A DNA stretch of 54,526 bases from Atopobacter sp. AH10. GTDB taxonomy: Bacteria > Bacillota > Bacilli > Lactobacillales > Aerococcaceae. The notes beneath the pieces are model-generated. The model was not told the origin of the DNA. It worked only from the letters and a program-made list of their open reading frames with translations, and did not search any database. Below, piece by piece: positions 16,793-24,141 of the stretch (its first letter is position 1; each line of letters begins with the position of its first letter). The stretch is taken from contig NZ_QXPZ01000039.1 in assembly GCF_003664595.1 (NCBI RefSeq), positions 1 through 54,526 on the forward strand, read 5' to 3'. Made by a program: the position numbers and the translations under genes.

Positions 16793-18979
16793 ATGAAAAC
16801 GTCATTCAAACAATTGTTTAGTTTCGAATTTTGGCAAAAATTCGGCAAATGCTTAATGGTGGTCATCGCTGTCATGCCAGCTGCTGGTTTAATGATTAGT
16901 ATCGGGAACTCTATTCCTATGATTAACCTTCACTCAGCATTTTTAGCATCACTAGGAAATATCATTGCTCAGATTGGGTGGGCGGTTATCGTCAACCTCC
17001 ACTTACTCTTTGCTTTAGCCATCGGGGGGAGTTGGGCTAAGGATAGAGCTGGCGGTGCCTTTGCCTCAGGACTTGCTTTCGTCTTGATTAACCGCATTAC
17101 CGGTGCTTTTTATGGTGTATCCGGTGAAATGCTTGCTGACCCAGAAGCAAAAATCACAAGCCTTCTTGGAACTCAGATGGTTGTTAAGGACTATTTTACA
17201 AGTGTATTAGAATCCCCAGCTTTAAATACAGGGGTATTCGTAGGTATTATCGCCGGTTTCGTCGGCGCAACAGCTTATAATAAATATTATAACTACCGTA
17301 AACTTCCTGAAGTACTGACCTTCTTTAATGGGAAACGTTTCGTACCTTTTGTGGTCATTTTACGTTCTATTATGGTCGCTCTGGCTTTAGTTGTTGTTTG
17401 GCCACTTATCCAATCTGGTATCAATAATTTTGGTATGTGGATTGCTTCTTCACAAGATTCCGCTCCTATTCTTGCCCCATTCTTATACGGAACCTTGGAA
17501 CGTCTCTTGCTCCCATTTGGTCTCCATCATATGTTAACTATTCCAATGAACTACACAGCCCTTGGTGGAACTTATGAAGTGCTAACAGGCGCAGCGCAAG
17601 GGACAAAAGTATTCGGTCAAGATCCATTATGGTTGGCTTGGGTAACTGACTTAGTTAATCTGAAAGGATCTGACGCTTCAGCTTACCATCATTTACTCAG
17701 CACCGTTACTCCTGCACGTTTCAAAGTAGGTCAAATGATCGGTTCTACAGGGACATTGATGGGTCTTGCTTTTGCCATGTACCGTAATGTTGACGCTGAC
17801 AAGAAAAGTAAATATAAAATGATGTTTATTTCTGCAGCGGCAGCCGTTTTCTTAACTGGGGTAACAGAACCTCTTGAATACATGTTTATGTTTGCTGCCA
17901 TGCCACTCTACATTGTTTACGCTCTTGTCCAAGGGGCTTCCTTCGCCATGGCCGATCTCGTCCACCTTCGCGTCCACTCATTCGGTAATATTGAATTATT
18001 AACCCGTACTCCTATGGCTCTAAAAGCTGGCCTTGGAATGGACTTGATTAACTTTATTTGGGTTTCTCTTGCTTTTGCAGTCATCATGTACTTTATTGCT
18101 GATACAATGATTAAGAAAATGCGTCTAGCAACAGCAGGACGTTTAGGTAATTATGATGCAGATATGGTCGATACTGACACATCTAAAGCTGCTTCTGGTC
18201 AACTAGTTAATAGCAATTCCCAAATCGTCCAAATCATCAACCTTCTAGGCGGGCCTGACAATATTGATGATGTCGATGCCTGCATGACTCGTTTGCGGGT
18301 AAGCGTTAAAGACCCCGCTAAAGTTGGGGCTGAAGAATATTGGAAAAAAGCTGGCGCTATGGGCTTAATTATAAAAGGTAGCGGTGTTCAAGCTGTATAC
18401 GGCCCTAAAGCAGATATCCTAAAATCAGATATTCAAGACTTGCTGGCTTCAGATGCTATTATTCCAGAAGTCAATGTCGAGGCTATTGACAGCAAACCTG
18501 TTAATACCGCAGATTTTAAACAAGTCACAGAAAAGGTTTTATCTGTAGCAGATGGGACAGTTTTACCAATCACAGAAGTTAACGACAAAGTTTTTGCCGA
18601 CAAGATGATGGGTGATGGTTTTGCTGTTGAACCGATTAATGGCAATATTTATGCACCGGTTGCAGGTTTAGTAACCAGCATCTTCCCAACTAAGCACGCT
18701 TTTGGTTTACTCACTGATAACGGCCTTGAGGTTCTTGTCCATGTCGGTCTTGGAACGGTAGCCTTAAACGGTGTACCATTCTCAGTAAAAGTATCCGAAG
18801 GGCAACGTGTTTCTGCAGGTGACCTATTAGTTGTCGCTGATCTTGAGGCTATCAAATCAGCAGATCGTGAAACAACTATTGTCGTTGCCTTTACTAATAC
18901 AGCAGAGATCAAAAATGTGAGCTTGGTCTCTCAAGGTGATCAAGTTGCTAAACACTTAGTCGCAACTGTAGAACTTTAA
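16793..18979 (+). CDS. PTS glucose/maltose-family EIICBA transporter
   Basis: A 728-residue sugar phosphotransferase permease that imports and phosphorylates a glucose-type sugar. In order: EIIC with about ten membrane segments (residues 1-450; the GVTEPLEYMFMF motif is diagnostic), EIIB (about 475-550) with the phosphorylated cysteine in DACMTRLRV, and a Crr-like EIIA (about 600-728) with the active histidine in LVHVGLGTVALNG. ATG with AAAGGAGAGG before it; an earlier in-frame ATG is not preceded by a ribosome binding site. The MalR-type operator and cre-like site in the promoter favour maltose or a related alpha-glucoside, but the sugar is inferred. Confidence 0.9.
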   Translation: MKTSFKQLFSFEFWQKFGKCLMVVIAVMPAAGLMISIGNSIPMINLHSAFLASLGNIIAQIGWAVIVNLHLLFALAIGGSWAKDRAGGAFASGLAFVLINRITGAFYGVSGEMLADPEAKITSLLGTQMVVKDYFTSVLESPALNTGVFVGIIAGFVGATAYNKYYNYRKLPEVLTFFNGKRFVPFVVILRSIMVALALVVVWPLIQSGINNFGMWIASSQDSAPILAPFLYGTLERLLLPFGLHHMLTIPMNYTALGGTYEVLTGAAQGTKVFGQDPLWLAWVTDLVNLKGSDASAYHHLLSTVTPARFKVGQMIGSTGTLMGLAFAMYRNVDADKKSKYKMMFISAAAAVFLTGVTEPLEYMFMFAAMPLYIVYALVQGASFAMADLVHLRVHSFGNIELLTRTPMALKAGLGMDLINFIWVSLAFAVIMYFIADTMIKKMRLATAGRLGNYDADMVDTDTSKAASGQLVNSNSQIVQIINLLGGPDNIDDVDACMTRLRVSVKDPAKVGAEEYWKKAGAMGLIIKGSGVQAVYGPKADILKSDIQDLLASDAIIPEVNVEAIDSKPVNTADFKQVTEKVLSVADGTVLPITEVNDKVFADKMMGDGFAVEPINGNIYAPVAGLVTSIFPTKHAFGLLTDNGLEVLVHVGLGTVALNGVPFSVKVSEGQRVSAGDLLVVADLEAIKSADRETTIVVAFTNTAEIKNVSLVSQGDQVAKHLVATVEL

Positions 18980-19103
18980 TACACAATACAAGAGTCTTTT
19001 ATCAAGACTAGCCGCATCTTTCATACATCACAAAGAGAGTGATAGGTACAGGTCATGTTTCCTGTTTAACCTATGACTCTCCTTGTCTTATAAAGGAGAA
19101 ATT

Positions 19104-19928
19104 ATGGTCAAAGTATTAACACTCAATACACATTCTTGGATAGAAGCTAATCCTCTCAAAAAATTAGTCGATTTGGCTGAACATATCCTAAAAGAAGAAT
19201 ATGATATCATTTGCTTGCAAGAAATCAATCAAGTCATGTCAGGGGAAGTCGCAACAGACTTATCCCTTTACCAAGCCCTCCCTAACACACCTGCCATCCA
19301 CCAAGAGCATTATGCCCTTCTTTTAACTCACTACCTTAAAAAGAAGGGGCTCGATTATTACTGGTCATGGGCCTACAATCATATAGGCTACGATTTTTAC
19401 CATGAAGGTGTCGCCATTTTATCGAGAGAGCCTATTGAGGTTTCTGATATTCTTCTGTCAGATACAGACGACGAAAAGGACTATCATACAAGACGGGCTT
19501 TACTGGCTAAAACAAAATTGAAGGGCAAAGCAGTCACTATCGTTAGTATGCATTTATCTTGGTTCAACAAAGGCTTTCAAGCTGAATGGCAACGCCTAGA
19601 AAAAGAATTGCTCACTCTGAATTCTCCCTTATTATTAATGGGCGATTTTAATAACCCAACGGATCAAGAAGGTTACCAAATGATTCTAGAAAGTCCCCTG
19701 AAATTACAAGATAGTCACAAAGTTGCTCGTCAGGTTTATGGTGATCACAGTATTAAGGCCGATATTGACGGTTGGGAAAATAATCAAAAAGCCTATAAAG
19801 TGGATCATCTCTTCTCCAGCAAGGACTTTTCTATCAACAGTTCTAAGATTACTTTCGATGGTTCACTTGCTCCAGTAGTCAGTGACCATTATGGGCTTTC
19901 AGTGGACTTAGATTGGATTCACAATTAG
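19104..19928 (+). CDS. Endonuclease/exonuclease/phosphatase-family hydrolase
   Basis: A 274-residue metal-dependent hydrolase of the EEP fold. The expected residues are all visible: Asn in LTLNTHSW, Glu in LQEINQ, His in VSMHLSW, Asp/Asn in MGDFNNP and the Asp-His pair in VSDHYGL. ATG at 19104 with AAAGGAG before it. It lies 124 bases after the PTS gene with no clear terminator between, so it may be co-transcribed. The substrate (nucleic acid, phospholipid or sugar phosphate) cannot be told. No signal peptide is seen, so it is probably cytoplasmic. Confidence 0.85.
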   Translation: MVKVLTLNTHSWIEANPLKKLVDLAEHILKEEYDIICLQEINQVMSGEVATDLSLYQALPNTPAIHQEHYALLLTHYLKKKGLDYYWSWAYNHIGYDFYHEGVAILSREPIEVSDILLSDTDDEKDYHTRRALLAKTKLKGKAVTIVSMHLSWFNKGFQAEWQRLEKELLTLNSPLLLMGDFNNPTDQEGYQMILESPLKLQDSHKVARQVYGDHSIKADIDGWENNQKAYKVDHLFSSKDFSINSSKITFDGSLAPVVSDHYGLSVDLDWIHN

Positions 19929-20004
19929 CCTATAAACAACATTTTTTCTATACTAAAAGCATCTAAAACTTGCTTTAGCTATCTATAAAAAAGGGGGTAG
20001 GCAC

Positions 20005-21120
20005 ATGAATGCCCATTATGATAATTTCGAAGAAGTCAGCTTAACAACGCAAATTGTGAGCGAAAAAAACGGCTATTACTCCTTTGAAGATACTGTTTTT
20101 TACGGAGAGAAAGGTGGTCAACCTTCTGATCACGGCAGCATCAACGGTCTTCCTTTAGTTGACTTGAAATGGGAGGGAGATATTCTTTACCACAAAGTTT
20201 CGGGACAGTTAAGCAATCCTATTCATATGCAAGTAGATTTAAACACCCGATGGTTAAATACCGCTATTCAAAGTAGCTTCCATCTATTAGATGGTTTTTA
20301 TGAATCCAAGGGTTTAAAAATAATCGCTGTCAACGCCAACCCTGACAATACCTGGTATGAGCTTGCTGTAAAAGATTTGTCGCAAGATCTAATAGATGAG
20401 TCTCAAAACTTTTTGCGTCAAATGATTCGATTAGATTTTCCAGTCGAATTTACCTACATGAAAGGATCCGATTATCCCGATGAATTTTATCATCAATTTG
20501 ACGAAGTTCGTATCGTTCATTTTAAAGAAGTAAACACCCAACCCTGTGGCACCTGCCATGTCAATCATACCGGGCAGATCGGCTCCTATAGTAATCTCTA
20601 TAGCGAAAACACTGCCAAGGGAACTCGGGTGCATATCGCTGTCAATAGCAGTTGCAACAGTTTGTTAGAGCAACTTTATCTCCAACAAAAGAGCTTAAGT
20701 CAATTGCTCAGTGTTAGCGGGACAGATATTCTAAATGCCGTAAAAAAACTCCGCCAATCTGACAAAGAGTCCAAAAAGGAAATCCAACAGCTTAAAAAGA
20801 GCCTTTTACTTCAAAAAGCCGATCGCCTTTCAAAACTAGGTCAAAAGATTATCCATCTCCAAGACATTGACCCTAAGGAACTACGTGAATTATCGCAGTT
20901 AATGACCAAAAAAATCGTCGGAAATCAGATCTTATTCACCGAGGAATCTAACAGTATCCATTTCGCCATTATATCGGCTGAAAATCGTTCAAGAGATTTA
21001 TTCGGAATTTTAAAAGAACAGCTAGATCAAGTCACTGGCGGTGGTGCTCCTCATCTGGTTAGCGGAAGAGCTATAGCCAATGTCGAAACTTTCCAACGAA
21101 TCGCTGAAGGCCTATTTTAG
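20005..21120 (+). CDS. Alanyl-tRNA editing (AlaX-like) protein with DHHA1 domain
   Basis: A 371-residue free-standing relative of the AlaRS editing and C-terminal domains, which would hydrolyse Ser- or Gly-tRNA(Ala). The N-terminal FYGEKGGQPSDHG strand is the AlaX start, and the C-terminal VTGGGAPHLVSGRA is the DHHA1 nucleic-acid-binding motif, joined by a coiled region (about 225-275). The metal site is altered: the first HxxxH is QSSFH (Gln89, His93), while the second is PCGTCH (Cys181, Cys184, His185). ATG behind AAGGGGG. Terminated by a strong shared hairpin. Family call is good; activity is uncertain given the changed ligand. Confidence 0.8.
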   Translation: MNAHYDNFEEVSLTTQIVSEKNGYYSFEDTVFYGEKGGQPSDHGSINGLPLVDLKWEGDILYHKVSGQLSNPIHMQVDLNTRWLNTAIQSSFHLLDGFYESKGLKIIAVNANPDNTWYELAVKDLSQDLIDESQNFLRQMIRLDFPVEFTYMKGSDYPDEFYHQFDEVRIVHFKEVNTQPCGTCHVNHTGQIGSYSNLYSENTAKGTRVHIAVNSSCNSLLEQLYLQQKSLSQLLSVSGTDILNAVKKLRQSDKESKKEIQQLKKSLLLQKADRLSKLGQKIIHLQDIDPKELRELSQLMTKKIVGNQILFTEESNSIHFAIISAENRSRDLFGILKEQLDQVTGGGAPHLVSGRAIANVETFQRIAEGLF

Positions 21121-21205
21121 CTCCCCCTCTCTGTTTTCCTTCGTTTCCTGCTAACTCCTAACTTTTTATAAAAATCTCCCTTCCCTATTTGTGGATTAAC
21201 ATATA

Positions 21206-21246
21206 TAAAGCTCCCTTCAGTAGCCATCACTACTAAAGGGAGCTTT
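21206..21246. terminator. Bidirectional terminator between convergent genes
   Basis: AAAGCTCCCTT pairs with AAGGGAGCTTT, with a further inner pairing (AGTAG/CTACT). It serves the alaX-like gene on plus and the AhpD-like gene on minus. Confidence 0.85.
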
Positions 21247-21311
21247 TCACTTTCCTTTCACATCCTATAAAGGTCAAACTAGTTGTATTATCCCAACAAG
21301 AAGCATAGATC

Positions 21312-21656
21312 CTATTCTTCTGCCAGTAATTCATCATAGGCTTCTAAAGCTGTACTAGCATAGTTAGCTTCAGGCCCTCCACCCATCACAACAGTAACCC
21401 CAATCACTGCAACGAGTTCTTCACGAGTGCCGCCTGCATCATAAAAGCCCTTGACATGGGTAGCAATACATGGCTCACAATGACGAGCAATCGCACAAGC
21501 CACAAAAATCATTTCCATTGTTTTGATATCTAAAATATCTGTTTCTGCAATAGCCATGGTCATCTTGCCTATGCCAGGCATCAAGTCTGGAATAACTTCT
21601 GCATATTTTTGTTTGCGTTTCATATATTCCCGACGTAGTTCCTCATATTTCCCCAT
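21312..21656 (-). CDS. Carboxymuconolactone decarboxylase/AhpD-like protein
   Basis: A 114-residue all-helical protein of the CMD/AhpD family. The CEPCIATH motif (CxxC plus histidine) is the redox or peroxidase-type active site seen in AhpD-like members, and GGGPEANYASTALEA is the typical C-terminal helix. ATG preceded by AAGGAAG. The likely role is thiol-disulfide exchange or peroxide defence. The next gene upstream is the ECF S component after a short gap; a functional link is not evident. Confidence 0.85.
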   Translation of the reverse strand: MGKYEELRREYMKRKQKYAEVIPDLMPGIGKMTMAIAETDILDIKTMEMIFVACAIARHCEPCIATHVKGFYDAGGTREELVAVIGVTVVMGGGPEANYASTALEAYDELLAEE

Positions 21657-21725
21657 TTGACATCTTCCTTTCTGACTATACTTACCTTTTAATTATCAGA
21701 AAGTTCTTCAGAATTGTCAACGCTT

Positions 21726-22259
21726 TCAAGCTGACTTGCCCGCTTTTCGGTAATCAAATCGTTGCAATAAATTCGGAAATATTGGTAAAAGTAATAAATA
21801 GAAAGCAACATTCCCTAATGCATGATAAGTGTCAAAAGATAATCCATTGAGATAGTAAATCCACCCATTCGCCAGGCCTAAATGTAAAATTTGTGCTAAA
21901 GTGACGATTATCCCGTAAAAATACCCCATGGCTGCTGCCCATATAGCAGACATTATTCGCTTATTCTTTAAAGCTGTCTTCCCCCACAAAGCAGAAAGAA
22001 CAGCAATCAGAGCATAAGCGAGCATTTGCGGAATAGTCCACCAGCCCATTCCCAAAAAGAGATTGGAAACTAACATGGTCAACATCCCCACTAAAGCGCC
22101 ATCGCACATCCCATAGATAAGGGAAATGAAAATTACCATACTTGTTACCGGTTGAACATTGGGCACAAAGGCAAACAGCCACCGTCCTACAACGGCAGCT
22201 GATGTCAATAAGGCTAACTGGGCTATACGTCTTAATTCCAATCGTCTGTCAAGTCCCAT
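21726..22259 (-). CDS. ECF transporter S component (cobalamin-type)
   Basis: A 177-residue membrane protein with five or six segments, like energy-coupling factor substrate-binding subunits, especially the cobalamin/CbrT-like group (WLFAFVPNVQPVTSMVIF, GALVGMLTMLVSNLFLGMGWWTIPQM). Its ATG lies inside the preceding lipoprotein gene (28-base overlap), preceded by GGAG, so the two are translated together. The shared EcfA/EcfT module is not in the window. The substrate is inferred from the group and from the DUF4430 partner: vitamin B12 or a related precursor. Confidence 0.78.
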   Translation of the reverse strand: MGLDRRLELRRIAQLALLTSAAVVGRWLFAFVPNVQPVTSMVIFISLIYGMCDGALVGMLTMLVSNLFLGMGWWTIPQMLAYALIAVLSALWGKTALKNKRIMSAIWAAAMGYFYGIIVTLAQILHLGLANGWIYYLNGLSFDTYHALGNVAFYLLLLPIFPNLLQRFDYRKAGKSA

Positions 22260-22666
22260 GTCACATGATCTCCATCAGACAATTTGACTTTATCTGCTCC
22301 GACTTCTGCCATTTTGTCGTTAACCAATAATTTCCAATATTGGCCTTTTGTATCCCCTTGATCTGATTTCAAGTCATTGATAGCCGTAACAAATCCATCT
22401 TTTTCTTCGACTTTATAAGCCTTCTTAAAGGCATCTAGAAAGCTTTCGCCTTTTTTCACTTCCACAGTCTTTTCGCTAGATTCAACTGCTTCACCCTTGT
22501 GTAAGATACTCACCTTGATAGAAAGAACTTCTTTGTCCTTCTTTACTTCCTTTTGTTCCGTTTTTGCTTCTTTAGCTGGACTTGTCACCTGTTTAGGTTG
22601 AGAGCAAGCAAACAAGGTCACTGAAGCTAATGTTAAAAGACTAATGGACCATTTTTTTAATTTCAT
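22232..22666 (-). CDS. DUF4430 lipoprotein (transcobalamin-like C-terminal domain)
   Basis: A 144-residue lipoprotein: signal peptide with lipobox LFAC (Cys21), a Lys-rich linker (about 22-45), and a DUF4430 domain with the usual GESFLDAFKKAYKVEEKDGF and KGQYWKLLVNDKMAEVGADKVKLSDGDHVTW strands. DUF4430 is the fold of the C-terminal domain of transcobalamin. It overlaps the start of an ECF S-component gene, so it may bind the vitamin at the surface and pass it on. ATG with AAGGAGG before it. Confidence 0.85.
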   Translation of the reverse strand: MKLKKWSISLLTLASVTLFACSQPKQVTSPAKEAKTEQKEVKKDKEVLSIKVSILHKGEAVESSEKTVEVKKGESFLDAFKKAYKVEEKDGFVTAINDLKSDQGDTKGQYWKLLVNDKMAEVGADKVKLSDGDHVTWDLTDDWN

Positions 22667-22713
22667 TGTTTTTCCTCCTTATGGTTAAAGCCTGGTTTTC
22701 CCTTATAAAGATA

Positions 22714-22814
22714 GGTTAAAGCTAATTTTTTTCTTGAAAGAGCGTTAGACCTATAGTTTAGTTTTGGCTTAAAGACTCCTTAAAGCTAATTTTTCCCTTG
22801 AAAGACACGCTTAG
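22714..22814 (-). repeat. Duplicated 3' end of the hydrolase gene
   Basis: The last codons of the hydrolase gene plus flank (22778-22814) have a degenerate copy at 22713-22748: both hold TTAAAGCTAATTTTT then CTTGAAAGA on the plus strand. This looks like a small tandem duplication in the gap before the lipoprotein gene. Confidence 0.6.
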
Positions 22815-23787
22815 TAAAGTCTGCCATTTCTTTATAATAGCGGTCAAGATACATAAATTTAGCTGCTGCATGGCCACCCCTTTGGTAAATGACTTTCTTC
22901 TTATCCTTTCCAGGGATAGCTTTATATAGTTCTTCTGTCATCTTAACTGGAACAAAATCATCCCCTTTAGTATGAACTAACAGAGCGGGCATGTGAATTT
23001 TCTTAGCATAGTTGATTACTTCCCCATCTTTAATATCATAGCCTGCTTTAACTTCTCCCATCACACGTGCCATATCTAAAACAGGAAAAGTAGGCAAGTT
23101 GAATCGTTTATCCAACTCTGAACCAAAGATATTCCAAACACTGGAAAAGCCACAATCATCGATGACCCCAAGCACACGTGGGTTGGGTTTATCACCTGCT
23201 GCCATCATAACAGTCGCCCCTCCCATAGAGGTGCCATGATAAATAATTCGGCTATCCGGATGTCGTTGAAGCAAATCTTCCGTCCATTGCTTGAGATCAT
23301 CCTTATCCAGATAGCCCATTCCAATATATTGCCCTTCACTTGGGCGATGCGCCCGTAAGCTCATTGTAAAGACATTATACCCCATTTGATAGAAGTGGCG
23401 CGCTAAAAGTTGTGACTCTTTTTCGCTAGACTGGTAACCATGGACAATCATCAGCCAGTTATTGGTCGTTTTATCATGGGGTTGGATAAATTCATGACCA
23501 ACCAACTTCAATCCGTCTTTGCTGGTTATGGTCCGGCGATGTGTCAGAGGCAAAACCTCCTTCAACCAGCGATCTCTTTCTAAGTCTTCACGTGCATGCA
23601 CTGAATCTGATTTTTTCTTTTGCGATTTTGCTGTCGCTGTTTTCTTGACCTTTCTATCATCTCCACCGCTTTTAGGAACCAAGGCATAGCGGACAAAGTA
23701 AGAGCCAACACCGTAAGTAGCCACCCCTCCACAAAGGGTTAGGCCGATCAGCCCCTTAATCGCTGCACGGTAAATTTTTTTGTTCAT
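22786..23787 (-). CDS. Membrane-anchored alpha/beta hydrolase
   Basis: A 333-residue serine hydrolase with an N-terminal membrane anchor (about residues 9-30), a Lys/Ser-rich stalk (about 40-62), and an alpha/beta hydrolase domain like YqkD/cinnamoyl-esterase types. The nucleophile is in YHGTSMGGATVM, an oxyanion/early motif is VHGYQSSEKES, the acid is likely the Asp in HTKGDDFVP and the base is in RGGHAAAKFMY. The domain would lie outside the cell. ATG with TGGAGG before it. The substrate is unknown. Confidence 0.85.
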   Translation of the reverse strand: MNKKIYRAAIKGLIGLTLCGGVATYGVGSYFVRYALVPKSGGDDRKVKKTATAKSQKKKSDSVHAREDLERDRWLKEVLPLTHRRTITSKDGLKLVGHEFIQPHDKTTNNWLMIVHGYQSSEKESQLLARHFYQMGYNVFTMSLRAHRPSEGQYIGMGYLDKDDLKQWTEDLLQRHPDSRIIYHGTSMGGATVMMAAGDKPNPRVLGVIDDCGFSSVWNIFGSELDKRFNLPTFPVLDMARVMGEVKAGYDIKDGEVINYAKKIHMPALLVHTKGDDFVPVKMTEELYKAIPGKDKKKVIYQRGGHAAAKFMYLDRYYKEMADFTKRVFQGKN

Positions 23788-23935
23788 ACTGAAAATACCT
23801 CCATTTAGCGACCAGGTAGACTCACTCCCCTATGAATTAGTTGACTTCTTGTTTCCTACTCTTGCCGCAAGTCATTATCTAGTCTAGTTTACCATGAAGA
23901 TCCGATAAAATGCGACAAATTATTAAAAACTTACG

Positions 23936-23970
23936 TTAAAGCGGCCTGACAAGTTTTGCCAGACCGCTAT
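23936..23970 (-). terminator. Terminator of the PEP synthase gene
   Basis: Minus strand: AGCGGTCTGGC and GTCAGGCCGCT pair around AAAACTT and are followed by TTT. It lies about 170 bases downstream of the ppsA stop. Confidence 0.55.
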
Positions 23971-24141
23971 TTCTTTGCTGACTTTACAGCTTTTTTCCTT
24001 CCAATAGTTCGACCAGCCCCCATTATTTACTACGTTGTGCTGATCATTCCTTCTCTTCTTCCTATTCACCCATTGCTTATCTTGCTTGTCTTCTGTTATG
24101 TCACTATTATTAGAAGAAACTACTCTTTTTTGCTTGTCTTC

